A stretch of DNA of 36,784 nt from a virus: the IMG/VR virus record IMGVR_UViG_3300025133_000321, positions 1 to 36,784 of that record. One strand, 5' to 3'. Shown piece after piece: positions 18,267 to 26,446 of this stretch. The notes under the pieces are model-generated. The model searched no databases and had not been told where the DNA came from. It saw only the letters and a list, made by a program, of their open reading frames with translations. The number at the start of each line of letters is the position of its first letter. Positions within the stretch are counted from its first letter, which is position 1. The translations under genes and the position numbers were made by a program.

Positions 18267-20360
18267 TTATGGACAAGAACACAAACCATCATGTGCGTTT
18301 GGAACATCAAAGAAATATATTTCAGTAGGAATTGAATCATCATCTTCAGGATCTATTGCAGTTATTTTGTCCAACCCTTTACCTTCTAGTTTATACATTT
18401 GGACAATGTGACCATGAAAATAAACATCTGCTCCGTCTTCCATTTCACAAGGTTCTGGTTCGGTTTGGAAAAATCCTCCAACAGGCATCATTTGAAATGC
18501 TTCTGCATAATCATTGAAATCTTCATCTGCAACATTCACACCTGGTCCAACATAGACATTATCACCATCTTCTATGTTTAGTAATTCGTTGATATTGAAT
18601 GCTGGATTTGTCCATTCACTTCCAGTTCTATATGTTCCCTTTAATCCCTTTGTTGGAACTATTACTGTTATGGGGGCATCTGGATTAGAAATTATTTCAC
18701 CATCAATTTCTTCAATTGCATCCTTAGGCCACATTTCAATTTCTTTCCATGAATATTCAAATATACCACCACGGGAATCTTCTTGGATGTGTTTTGCGTC
18801 ATCAATAACCGCAAGAAAAACGTGCTTATCATCTGTTGCACAACATATTGATTCTTTATAAACGGTCCATCTTTCTTTAAAGTTAATTATGTCTGCGTAT
18901 TCTTTATACCTTTCCCTCAGAGGTTTTTTAATATCCCGTTGTATTTTTTTTAATGTTTCTATTTCCAAATCTGTTTGATCAAACATAGTTTGCCACATTA
19001 CATCGTTTATCTTTCCAAACTTTCCTTTATGTTCAATGCTTCTCATATAGTTTAATTCGTTTTCGTTTTGAATATTATATGGGGAACTAAAATATCCATA
19101 CAAACCACTTTCGTCATATTTTCTTCTTATTCTATTTGGAATATTTTCAGGATCGGATATGTCTATTTTTGTTTCTATGTTGTCTGGGATTAGTTTATAA
19201 TTTTCGATTCTCCCCATTTCCCCCCATGCTTCAATATCTCTATGATAGTCATAATCTACAATTTCCAATTCGCCGGCGGTGTCTGAATCTTTCTTTTGAT
19301 GATTTTGGGAAAAGTCAACATAATCAAAATATGGATCATCATAATTTGGTTTGATAAGTTCATAATAAGAGGAATATGCACCTTCTCTCCACAACCTCAA
19401 ATGATCATATTCACTCATAATCCTAAATCGTTCAATTCTAGGATCACCCTTACCATTCCACAGGTCAAAAGAAATTTCATCATCGGCTATATAATAAGTT
19501 CTCTTGTCTGAGCCCCATATCGCTCTCGATACCATATTACCATCATCCCAAAAATCCTGAATCATCTTTCTAACAGATTTAAAATGCCAACCATCTAGAT
19601 CTTGATAGAAGAGATAATTTATTCCTTTTTGATCTTCAGTTACAGAATTTTCTGCAAGATTGTTCATCAACTCTAATAAAGTTGGTTGGTGTGTATCTTT
19701 ACCCCAAGGATACATATTTTGCCTATTTTTCAACCAAATAGAATTGTGGGTAGTTTCTATTTCCATTTCTTTTTTTGAAAAACTAAATGGTGTTGACCCC
19801 GGATTAAAATATTTATTTGCAATATTATTTACAAGTCCCAGACGACTGGAGAACATGGAATCATTTGCTATCTTTCCAATAAAATCAGATTCGTCCCCAT
19901 CAATATAAGAATCAGAAGAACCCATTCCCCAATTCAAAAAATATGATTCACAAGCAATAAAATCTAACTCCCATCCCAGATTTGCTTTACTTGAAGGTCC
20001 ACTGAGTTCTGGTAGAGTATCATCCCCGATCATTCTTACATCTGAAACACAGAAGGTTAACTCATATGATGAGTCTTTTATGTCAGGAGATCGCATTTTG
20101 ATTATAATAAATTCATTACCAAGAAAATTAAAATAATCACCACCAGCACCGGGTTCCTTTATACGAAGAGTTCCATTAATACCTGGCTGATATATTCCTT
20201 CTTTTAAACTTATATTAACAAAAACAGAATCTGAAGGGTTTTCATCCTCATCTTGTGGAATTGGTAATACTTGAATAGCAGTTCCACTATCTCTTTTTTC
20301 AATCCGCAACGAATCTATTATGATGTCAAAATTAGAATTTCTTTCAACTGTTTCTGTCAT
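18267..20360 (-). CDS. Baseplate hub protein (gp27-like)
   Basis: The protein has 697 residues. The N-terminus reads FDIIIDSLRIEKRDSGTAI, then VFVNISLKEGIYQPGINGTL, then FLGNEFIIIKMRSPD and LTFCVSDVRMI. This is the arrangement of T4-like gp27 hub proteins, whose first domain begins with 'LYEPG-x-x-G-x-L-x-I'. A long middle part follows (DQKGINYLFYQDLDGWHFKS). At 697 residues it is much longer than T4 gp27 (391), so it may include additional hub or spike domains. Position between gp53 and gp25 fits a hub. AGGGA precedes the ATG by nine bases. Confidence is high for hub and moderate for the gp27 equivalence. Confidence 0.78.
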   Translation of the reverse strand: MTETVERNSNFDIIIDSLRIEKRDSGTAIQVLPIPQDEDENPSDSVFVNISLKEGIYQPGINGTLRIKEPGAGGDYFNFLGNEFIIIKMRSPDIKDSSYELTFCVSDVRMIGDDTLPELSGPSSKANLGWELDFIACESYFLNWGMGSSDSYIDGDESDFIGKIANDSMFSSRLGLVNNIANKYFNPGSTPFSFSKKEMEIETTHNSIWLKNRQNMYPWGKDTHQPTLLELMNNLAENSVTEDQKGINYLFYQDLDGWHFKSVRKMIQDFWDDGNMVSRAIWGSDKRTYYIADDEISFDLWNGKGDPRIERFRIMSEYDHLRLWREGAYSSYYELIKPNYDDPYFDYVDFSQNHQKKDSDTAGELEIVDYDYHRDIEAWGEMGRIENYKLIPDNIETKIDISDPENIPNRIRRKYDESGLYGYFSSPYNIQNENELNYMRSIEHKGKFGKINDVMWQTMFDQTDLEIETLKKIQRDIKKPLRERYKEYADIINFKERWTVYKESICCATDDKHVFLAVIDDAKHIQEDSRGGIFEYSWKEIEMWPKDAIEEIDGEIISNPDAPITVIVPTKGLKGTYRTGSEWTNPAFNINELLNIEDGDNVYVGPGVNVADEDFNDYAEAFQMMPVGGFFQTEPEPCEMEDGADVYFHGHIVQMYKLEGKGLDKITAIDPEDDDSIPTEIYFFDVPNAHDGLCSCP

Positions 20361-20371
20361 AATTCATATCC

Positions 20372-21418
20372 CTATAATTTCACTGCTATAACAGTTCCTC
20401 TTGGGACGTTTCCAGATAACAATAAACTCATATCAGAAGAAATTTCCGGTAGTAATCGGGGTGTTATTAATTTTATTGTTTTTATTTCATCTTGTTCATC
20501 ATAAAATTCATCAATAAACTTAATTGCTTTAATTGCAGAAGGTAATTCACCTACAATATATTTATAGAGCAGTGTACCAGTCAACCCACACATGTTTGAA
20601 TAAGAAAAGAAATCTCCACTAATTCCACCTGCATAAGTAGGATCAGATCCATATGCAGAATATGGGTTTGCAATATTTCCATCAAACTCAAAATGATGGA
20701 GCGAATCCTTGATTGTTGTTTTCTTTTGAATTACTCCCCAAGTTGATCCTGCTGTTGAACAAAATGGTCCCACACCATACACACCAGCAGTCGGACCACT
20801 AAATTCAACACAAGCAGAGGAACCATAATGTTGAGGCGCACAGGCGGTCATACCGAACCCATCTATAGTATCATATTCGTTTGTTATTGTATTTTTTCTA
20901 AAAATTGTAAATCTATCTTTTTCTGAAAAACTACCTTTAATTTTCTTAACATCTATCCTGTGATGAAGTGAATCATAATTATCAACAACCCCATAATTCT
21001 CAATATCAATACCGCCTGCGAATGAAGTCCCCTCGCCCGGCCCGGCGTTGGGGTAATTATATTTGATCATTATGTCGTTTTCTCTGGCATCTAAATTATC
21101 AAAAACATAATAACTAGTCCCCTTTAAGAAATTATGAAAAATATTTTGTATTTCTCTAGCACTTTTAGGCCACTCATTTTCAACATCTATTATGTTATTT
21201 GATAATAAAACCAACCACCACCATTTAGAATCACCATAAAACTCATGAGCAACTTGTTCCGGTTTTTTTCCTTCCCTGACAACATAAGTTTCAAAGTTAC
21301 CTTCATCTTTCAATGTTTTTTCTGTGAAAGAAATTCTTTTGAAGATGTTTTGCATTTCCAGAGAAAATGTCTCTGAAAAATCATAATTCATTTTTGGAAA
21401 TTTTTCAAAATAGGGCAT
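20372..21418 (-). CDS. 53: Baseplate wedge protein gp53-like
   Basis: The protein has 348 residues. The N-terminal 110 residues contain the gp53 signature: YFEKFPKMNYDF, then a LysM-like stretch VVREGKKPEQVAHEFYGDSKWWWLVLLSNNIIDV. The last, 'YG-x-x-x-WWW-x-x-LSNNI-D', is diagnostic. T4 gp53 has 196 residues, so this one has an additional C-terminal region (about 120-348), including a Gly/Ala-rich loop region. gp53 holds adjacent wedges together during baseplate assembly. The gene follows gp48-like with a 3-base gap. Confidence 0.92.
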   Translation of the reverse strand: MPYFEKFPKMNYDFSETFSLEMQNIFKRISFTEKTLKDEGNFETYVVREGKKPEQVAHEFYGDSKWWWLVLLSNNIIDVENEWPKSAREIQNIFHNFLKGTSYYVFDNLDARENDIMIKYNYPNAGPGEGTSFAGGIDIENYGVVDNYDSLHHRIDVKKIKGSFSEKDRFTIFRKNTITNEYDTIDGFGMTACAPQHYGSSACVEFSGPTAGVYGVGPFCSTAGSTWGVIQKKTTIKDSLHHFEFDGNIANPYSAYGSDPTYAGGISGDFFSYSNMCGLTGTLLYKYIVGELPSAIKAIKFIDEFYDEQDEIKTIKLITPRLLPEISSDMSLLLSGNVPRGTVIAVKL

Positions 21419-21421
21419 CTA

Positions 21422-22237
21422 TTATACTCCATCATTTCCTCGGTCGCCACCGATAAGTTGACTCCTTGAAACCAATCCTTGTCCACCGTTAATTGCAGGC
21501 TCGAGTTCAGAAAACGAAACACTAATCTTAGTAGCAGCCGGGTATGAATCGTTATGTTTTCCATGAATATAAATCCCTCCGGCCGCTCCTGCTGTTTGAA
21601 CTTTTACATCTTTTATAACACTTGGTAGTGGACCAAGATCCCATCTAAATCTTTGTGTGCCACTCTTTCTGGTGTCTATCACAGTAATCCACCAAACGGG
21701 TGGGTGGATTACTTTTGATCTAGTTTCCCATCCAGATCTTCCGGGGAATGCCATAGTTTGAAATGCTTTTGCAATATTTGCTATTATTTCCCCATCACCT
21801 TTTTCTTTAGGAACGAATAACCAATCATATTGATGCTCTCTCATATTAGCGCCTTGGAAAATATTCGCTCTTTCATCCATTGGCCTTTTTCCTAATATCC
21901 CACTAACCCCCATCCTATCGGCAGCACCAGAAAACAAACCAAATCCAGTAAGTATAGATTCTGCTGCTCCGCCCCAAGTTGGATCAAACCCTCTATCCTC
22001 TGTATCCGCAGAATAATTAATAACACTGTTTGATTCAATCACCTTTGGCATAGGTACTGTAATGTCTGCTAAAGTATCGCCTTCGGTTGGTGCATTGTTC
22101 CTCAGAAATGTCTTATTTGTATAAGCAACAGCCGTGAATTTGATATAAAAGGGAACCAAATTTGACCCAGAGAAACTACTCTGTATAGCACTAGGAAATC
22201 TTAATTTCTTCCAATCTAAATTTTTCTCTCCCGGCAT
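21422..22237 (-). CDS. 48: Baseplate tail-tube cap protein gp48-like (or gp54-like)
   Basis: The protein has 271 residues with GGGAG before the ATG. It contains LVPFYIKFTAVAYTNKTFL, then MREHQYDWLFVPKEKGDGE followed by IIANIAKAFQTMAFPG, and near the end KISVSFSELEPAINGG. This belongs to the tube-like proteins gp48/gp54 that cap the hub and start the tube; 'F-x-E-x-x-x-I' at the end is typical. T4 gp48 has 364 residues, so this is a shorter version. It is the first gene of the long minus-strand block and is divergent from gp4. The choice between gp48 and gp54 is uncertain. Confidence 0.72.
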   Translation of the reverse strand: MPGEKNLDWKKLRFPSAIQSSFSGSNLVPFYIKFTAVAYTNKTFLRNNAPTEGDTLADITVPMPKVIESNSVINYSADTEDRGFDPTWGGAAESILTGFGLFSGAADRMGVSGILGKRPMDERANIFQGANMREHQYDWLFVPKEKGDGEIIANIAKAFQTMAFPGRSGWETRSKVIHPPVWWITVIDTRKSGTQRFRWDLGPLPSVIKDVKVQTAGAAGGIYIHGKHNDSYPAATKISVSFSELEPAINGGQGLVSRSQLIGGDRGNDGV

Positions 22238-22299
22238 GGTTTCTCCCTTAATTTATCTGATCCATTATTACTATATATCAATGAAAAAAGATAAATTAT
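22238..22299. promoter_or_regulatory. Divergent intergenic region between gp48-like and gp4-like genes
   Basis: These 62 bases separate the divergent gp48-like and gp4-like genes and must hold control signals for both. Each strand has GATAAATT (minus at 22250-22257, plus at 22290-22297), one base off the late box core. The plus copy is too close to the gp4 ATG to serve it. CTATATATC at 22271-22279 on the plus strand is another AT-rich candidate. No sigma70 -35 box was seen. Confidence 0.35.
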
Positions 22300-22725
22300 A
22301 TGGCATATAAAACAAAATATAAAATACAAAACTATAAAAAATACATCGGTAATCCCAACAACATCATTTGCAGATCCTTGTGGGAAAGAAGAGTATGTAA
22401 ATATTTAGATCAAAATAAAAATGTCGTCCGGTGGGGAAGTGAGGAATTTTATGTCCCATATAAATCTCCAGTTGACGGTAAACCCCACAAATACTATCCA
22501 GATTTTATAGCGGAAATAAGAAATGAAAATGAAGTAAAAACATATGTCATTGAAGTTAAACCAAAAAAACAAACAAAACCACCAAAAAATAACAAAAGAA
22601 AATCGTACATAAATGAATGTCTAACATATTCAATAAATCAAGCAAAATGGAAATCTGCTAAAATATATTGTACAAAAAACGATTGGAAATTTATTATCTT
22701 AACAGAAGATAATATTTTACCCTGA
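22300..22725 (+). CDS. 4: Head completion protein gp4-like (TnsA/PD-(D/E)XK nuclease fold)
   Basis: The protein has 141 residues; T4 gp4 has about 150. SLWERRVCKYLD carries Glu29, then HKYYPDFIAE carries Asp68, then YVIEVKPKKQT carries Glu85-x-Lys87. That set, E...PD...ExK, is the catalytic pattern of TnsA-like and related endonucleases and is retained here. gp4 is needed to finish the DNA-filled head before tail joining, possibly by trimming DNA at the portal. It is the first gene of the plus-strand run leading to tube and gp26. There is no clear ribosome site before the ATG. Confidence 0.92.
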   Translation: MAYKTKYKIQNYKKYIGNPNNIICRSLWERRVCKYLDQNKNVVRWGSEEFYVPYKSPVDGKPHKYYPDFIAEIRNENEVKTYVIEVKPKKQTKPPKNNKRKSYINECLTYSINQAKWKSAKIYCTKNDWKFIILTEDNILP

Positions 22726-22739
22726 TTTTCATTTTCTTA

Positions 22740-22747
22740 TATAGATA
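22740..22747 (+). promoter_or_regulatory. Possible late promoter box TATAGATA
   Basis: One base differs from TATAAATA. It lies about 20 bases before the tube-like ATG, with AAGGA between them. Weak, because AT-rich near matches are frequent here. Confidence 0.3.
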
Positions 22748-22767
22748 ATAGAGAAGGACAACATTAA

Positions 22768-23385
22768 ATGCCCCAACATCCAAGTGGTATAGAAGTATTT
22801 AAACAGTCATTGATAAGGTCTGGTCTATCTAGACCTTCTCGCTATGTCGTTACGATTGAAATCGATGACTCCAGAATGTCACACGACGGCCAAAACGCTA
22901 ATGGGCATGAATATAGATTTCAACCAGAAAGTTTAACATTACCACAAAGATCATTCGTAACTGTTGTAGATGATCTTTTTGGCCCAAAGAGAAATGTTCC
23001 TGTTGGAAATGACTATAGCGGTACAGTGGTTATGGTGTTTCCGGTATCAGATGATCAGTTGCAAAGATCTTGGTTTGAATCATGGATGGATAATATAGTA
23101 CATCCAGTTGGTCAGCACGCAAACTACACCGCCAACAAAACCCATGGCCCGAAGGTACATGGTAGTATGACTATATCAACACTAAACATGGATGGATATG
23201 TATCCTCATCATATTTTCTTGAAGAAGTATATCCGAAAGAAATAATTCCAGTAAATATGGGCTATTCAATGATCAACGACTACACAAAACTTCAAGTTGT
23301 GTTTGAATATAGAAGATACGAATATAAAGCACAAGATAAACATGGAATCGCTAGATATGAATCAAAGGATGGAACGCTTGTCTAA
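22768..23385 (+). CDS. Tail tube protein (gp19/gp54 tube family)
   Basis: The protein has 205 residues, AAGGA ten bases upstream. The pattern RPSRYVVTIEI, then YRFQPESLTLPQRSF, then FGPKRNVPVGNDYSGTVVMV, SWMDNIV and finally FEYRRYEYK fits the T4 gp19 tube fold (gp19 itself 163 residues), in which a beta barrel is followed by 'P-x-x-x-x-V' insertion loops. The tube-like domain is shared by gp48 and gp54, so it could instead be a gp54-type initiator. Immediately followed by gp26 and a tape-measure-like gene, the usual order tube, chaperone, tape measure favours the tube itself. Confidence 0.75.
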   Translation: MPQHPSGIEVFKQSLIRSGLSRPSRYVVTIEIDDSRMSHDGQNANGHEYRFQPESLTLPQRSFVTVVDDLFGPKRNVPVGNDYSGTVVMVFPVSDDQLQRSWFESWMDNIVHPVGQHANYTANKTHGPKVHGSMTISTLNMDGYVSSSYFLEEVYPKEIIPVNMGYSMINDYTKLQVVFEYRRYEYKAQDKHGIARYESKDGTLV

Positions 23386-23402
23386 AATAAAAAGGATACA
23401 TT

Positions 23403-24122
23403 ATGAGTTCATTATCAAATATATTACTGTCTAAAACACCAAAATACTTAATAGAAATTCCATCTAACAAGAAAAAGACTTCATATAGACCTTTTCTTGT
23501 AAAGGAAGAAAAAATATTACTACTTGCTCAAAAATCTGAAGATCATTCAGAAATATTGTTAGCAATAAAGGACATCATAGAATCTTGTGTGGATGATATT
23601 GGAGATGTTTCTGATATTCCAATATTTGATATTGAATATATTTTCATAAATCTTCGTGCAAAATCAGTTGGTGAAATTGTAGAGCCTGTTATTGTTTGTC
23701 CAAAAACTAACGAAAAAGTGACGCTTGAAATAAATCTAATGGACATAAACATAAAAGAAAACAAAAATCATAAAAATAAAATTAAAATAGATGAAAATGT
23801 TATATTAGAAATGGGTTATCCATCAATCAACATTTTACAGAAAACAGAATCTGATATTGATTACACAGATCCTGACTCTTTTTATAACTTAATCTCAATG
23901 TGTATTCAAAAAGTACACACAACCGAAGAAACAATAGAAACTTCTTTGTTGCCCCAGCAAGAAGTAAAAGATTTCATAGACAACATGAACAGGGATCAAT
24001 TTGAAAAGGTTTTAGATTTTTTCTTAACATCTCCAAGATTAGAACACGAAATAGAATATACCACTTCTGATGGGGTAAAGAGAAAGGTGGTGTTGAGTGG
24101 GTTGTCAGATTTTTTCGGATAG
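23403..24122 (+). CDS. 26: Baseplate hub assembly protein gp26-like; 0-frame product of a probable -1 frameshift gene
   Basis: The protein has 239 residues (T4 gp26 has 208). The N-terminal region has PKYLIEIPSNKKKTSYRPFL, then VKEEKILLLAQKSED, then DIEYIFINLRAKSVGEIVEP, the gp26 family signature. In T4, gp26 is required to assemble the central hub but is not in the finished particle, which would fit a chaperone. The gene ends DFFG and stop, encoded by GAT TTT TTC GGA TAG. This contains a -1 slippery heptamer followed by a hairpin, so a fraction of ribosomes may continue into the frame described next. Confidence 0.9.
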   Translation: MSSLSNILLSKTPKYLIEIPSNKKKTSYRPFLVKEEKILLLAQKSEDHSEILLAIKDIIESCVDDIGDVSDIPIFDIEYIFINLRAKSVGEIVEPVIVCPKTNEKVTLEINLMDINIKENKNHKNKIKIDENVILEMGYPSINILQKTESDIDYTDPDSFYNLISMCIQKVHTTEETIETSLLPQQEVKDFIDNMNRDQFEKVLDFFLTSPRLEHEIEYTTSDGVKRKVVLSGLSDFFG

Positions 24123-24141
24123 GGCTCACCCACCTGAGCCT
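24110..24141 (+). promoter_or_regulatory. Probable programmed -1 ribosomal frameshift site in gp26
   Basis: Heptamer T TTT TTC at 24110-24116, positioned in the gp26 frame as X XXY YYZ, allows tRNA-Phe in both P and A sites to re-pair one base back. Five bases (GGATA) separate it from a hairpin: GGCTCA at 24123-24128, loop CCCACC, TGAGCC at 24135-24140, plus a G-U pair outside. The stem is perfect and its distance is within the usual range for stimulatory structures. The zero-frame stop (24120-24122) lies inside the spacer. The loop bases CCCAC could also pair with GTGGG at 24097-24101. Confidence 0.75.
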
Positions 24142-24325
24142 AGAGAATTATTATAGATTGAACTTTCAACTAGTCCAACACCACAAATATAGTTTGTGTG
24201 AATTAGAAAATATGATTCCTTGGGAAAGAGATATCTATTTGGCTCAACTGATCGAATATATAGAGACAGAGAACGAAAAAATAAGGCTACAAGAAATAGA
24301 ACAAAGAAAATCTAATAGAAGTTGA
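24116..24325 (+). CDS. -1 frame extension of gp26 (gp26-fs tail, 69 residues)
   Basis: After a -1 slip the ribosome would read CGG ATA GGG and on to TGA at 24323-24325, adding 69 residues to 238 of gp26, a 307-residue fusion. The frame is open back to 24071 but has no ATG, GTG or TTG before its conserved part, so independent initiation is unlikely. The extension reads ...HLSLENYYRLNFQLVQ, then HHKYSLCELENMIPWERDIY, then a charged helix ending in KSNRS. The part 'QHHKYSL-x-EL-E-x-MIPWERDIY' is compact, protein-like and, from memory, recurs as a small ORF beside gp26 in other T4-like aquatic phages. A role like gpGT or gpE' (binding the tape measure) is inferred. Confidence 0.72.
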   Translation, partial: RIGLTHLSLENYYRLNFQLVQHHKYSLCELENMIPWERDIYLAQLIEYIETENEKIRLQEIEQRKSNRS

Positions 24326-24334
24326 TGGAGCATA

Positions 24335-25513
24335 ATGAAACAAAAAATATCTTTAAAAAATAATATGCTATCGTTTTTTGATTCCAGAAAAAACGATAGC
24401 GAATACAGCAACCAAGAAATAGAACCAACTAAACGAGAAAGATCATTTCTTGATTATTATTCTTCAAATGTTTTTATCCAAGAACCAACAAATAAAAATA
24501 TCCCTGTTGTTGAAAAACCCACCGATAATAAAAACAATGATTTCATTTTCAGGAAAAAACATAAAACGAAAGAAAACCGCGAAGAGAAAAAACAAGATTC
24601 AAAAAGCAAAAATGCATTAGATAATAATATTCTACATTTAGAAAATATAGAAAATAAACTTAAATCTTTGACAGAGAATAATTTCAAAACCATAAACAAC
24701 ATTCACAACAAAACAGATCATATTCATAATAAAAATAATAACACACACAAATCATATGAAGAAAAGATTGATAACACAATCAATAACATATTTAAAAAAA
24801 ATATAGATTCACCAACGCTTATAACAAACAACAACGAATCCGTTATGAATTCTATAAATTCTATGAAAAACAACACAACAAAATACGTCAATGATTATGT
24901 TGATAACAATGTAGATCAGGCACCACCAAAAGATGAGAAACACACAGAATCTATTAAGATGATAGCAAAGGTTATTCGGGTAAAGGGAGATAATGTTCCC
25001 AAGATAATATCTCCAAAATACAACGTTCAAAACAACCGAATGAAAGAATACCACACAAATGATATTGGCACCACCCTCATTTCCAACATTGAAAAAATAG
25101 TACCGAAAAATGAAATAATAGAAATACCCACATTTGCTGAAGGTGGAGTGGTAACTAAACCAACCATTGCTCAGATAGGTGACGCCCCAGGCGGCGATCA
25201 AACAGAAGTTGTAATGAGTCCTAGAAAAATACCAGAGGTATTAGCGAAAGCAAATGTTATTGAAAAAACAAATAAATTAACTATCTCAGAACAAGCAAAA
25301 AAATCAATGGGCGAAAACTCCGAATTAAAAATAAACCAACAGCAGGCTAACCCATCTACTAACCAAGCATCCCAACCAGCATTAATAAATGCCCCCAAAA
25401 TAATAAACAGTTCTGGAAACAATAGTGGTGGAGTTCAGACTCAACCATCAAAAAGTGGTGCTTACTTAAATTCTTCGTCTAGATTGCCTAGATGGAGAAC
25501 ACAAATAGGATGA
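24335..25513 (+). CDS. Tape-measure-like tail protein (short)
   Basis: The protein has 392 residues with GGAG seven bases before the ATG. It is very rich in Lys and Asn in its first 230 residues and reads like extended coil. Residues about 265-300 have IPTFAEGGVVTKPTIAQIG, then GGDQTEVVMSP. That 'FAEGG-x-V-T-x-PT-x-A-x-IG' stretch is typical of the Gly-rich C-terminal part of tail tape measure proteins. It ends in a Gln/Asn/Ser-rich tail. Position after tube and gp26 supports a tape measure or gp29-like role, though it is shorter than T4 gp29 (590). If roughly 0.15 nm per residue applied, the tail would be on the order of 60 nm; this is only an estimate. Confidence 0.65.
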   Translation: MKQKISLKNNMLSFFDSRKNDSEYSNQEIEPTKRERSFLDYYSSNVFIQEPTNKNIPVVEKPTDNKNNDFIFRKKHKTKENREEKKQDSKSKNALDNNILHLENIENKLKSLTENNFKTINNIHNKTDHIHNKNNNTHKSYEEKIDNTINNIFKKNIDSPTLITNNNESVMNSINSMKNNTTKYVNDYVDNNVDQAPPKDEKHTESIKMIAKVIRVKGDNVPKIISPKYNVQNNRMKEYHTNDIGTTLISNIEKIVPKNEIIEIPTFAEGGVVTKPTIAQIGDAPGGDQTEVVMSPRKIPEVLAKANVIEKTNKLTISEQAKKSMGENSELKINQQQANPSTNQASQPALINAPKIINSSGNNSGGVQTQPSKSGAYLNSSSRLPRWRTQIG

Positions 25514-25514
25514 A

Positions 25515-25540
25515 AAAAGGAGCCCCGAAAGGCTCCTTTT
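25515..25540. terminator. Bidirectional rho-independent terminator
   Basis: AAAAGGAGCC, loop CCGAAA, GGCTCCTTTT. The ten-base stem has a GC core and ends in T runs on both strands. It lies between the convergent tape-measure-like and gp32 genes and can end transcripts from either side. Confidence 0.92.
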
Positions 25541-25567
25541 CTCTTTCCACAAAATATAAAAATCACA

Positions 25568-26428
25568 TCACTCTTTAGCAAGTTTCTCAAAGTAACTAAG
25601 AGCATCATCTTCTTGTGGATCACTGTTTGATTCTGAACCTTCATTCAGATTTACAGTTTCGGCGGTAGGTCTCATTTCCATTTCGGTATGACGAATATCC
25701 GAACCAACAACATCCTGAAGTCGCTTTTTCAATTCGTCGTAACTTTTGAAATTTGAAGGATCTGTGAATTCAGTTAAAGCATATTGCGTCTTCCAAATAG
25801 ACTCTAACTTCTCATCATCGTCCAATAGAGCAGATGAAGATTCAAATTCACTCTTATCATAATTCACAAACCCCGCAACCTTACGAACCTTCAACTTGAA
25901 ATTTGCACCTTTCCAAAAATCAAATGGATTGATCGGGTCTTCATCCTCAAATTCGGGTTGCATTGATTCCTGAATTTTATCAAAGATTTTCTTTCCATAT
26001 TTGTAAAGGAATACCTTTCCTTCGTTTTGAGGATTGGCAGGATCACTCACAACAAGAATATTAGACACATACTGCAACCTACGCTTTCGTTGTCGTGCAA
26101 TATCTTTGTCTGATTCAACTCCACTGTTCCAAAGTTCAGTATTCATTTCTGAAACTGGATCCTTTTGACCAAGTGTGGTAAGACTGTTTTCAATATACCA
26201 ACCACCTTTGCCTTTGAAACCATGTGAGTAAAACTTCGCCCAAGGAAGATCTTCACCTTCTGGGGCAGGAAGAAACCGAATAACAGCATAACCGTTACTA
26301 GCCTTATCCAACTCAGGACGCCAGAAACGATCATCCTTATAGGAATCCTTTTTGTTCAAATCTTCCATTTTCTTGGTGAGATCACCAATACTATTTTGTG
26401 ACCTCTTCTTAAACTCTGCAAATGACAT
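25568..26428 (-). CDS. 32: Single-stranded DNA-binding protein gp32-like
   Basis: The protein has 286 residues (T4 gp32 301). The ATG at 26428 is chosen because AAGGAG lies eight bases upstream and the N-terminus then starts MSFAEFKKRSQ, a Lys/Arg-rich start like the co-operativity motif of gp32. An upstream ATG at 26488 lies in the leader hairpins. Core features are YAVIRFLPAPEGED, PWAKFYSHGFKGKGGWYIEN, DPVSEMNTELWNSG and a closing acidic tail (SDPQEDDALSYFEKLAKE). The protein has no cysteine, so the Cys3His zinc site of T4 gp32 is absent. gp32 coats ssDNA in replication, recombination and repair. Confidence 0.95.
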   Translation of the reverse strand: MSFAEFKKRSQNSIGDLTKKMEDLNKKDSYKDDRFWRPELDKASNGYAVIRFLPAPEGEDLPWAKFYSHGFKGKGGWYIENSLTTLGQKDPVSEMNTELWNSGVESDKDIARQRKRRLQYVSNILVVSDPANPQNEGKVFLYKYGKKIFDKIQESMQPEFEDEDPINPFDFWKGANFKLKVRKVAGFVNYDKSEFESSSALLDDDEKLESIWKTQYALTEFTDPSNFKSYDELKKRLQDVVGSDIRHTEMEMRPTAETVNLNEGSESNSDPQEDDALSYFEKLAKE

Positions 26429-26446
26429 ATTATGTCTCCTTGTTTT

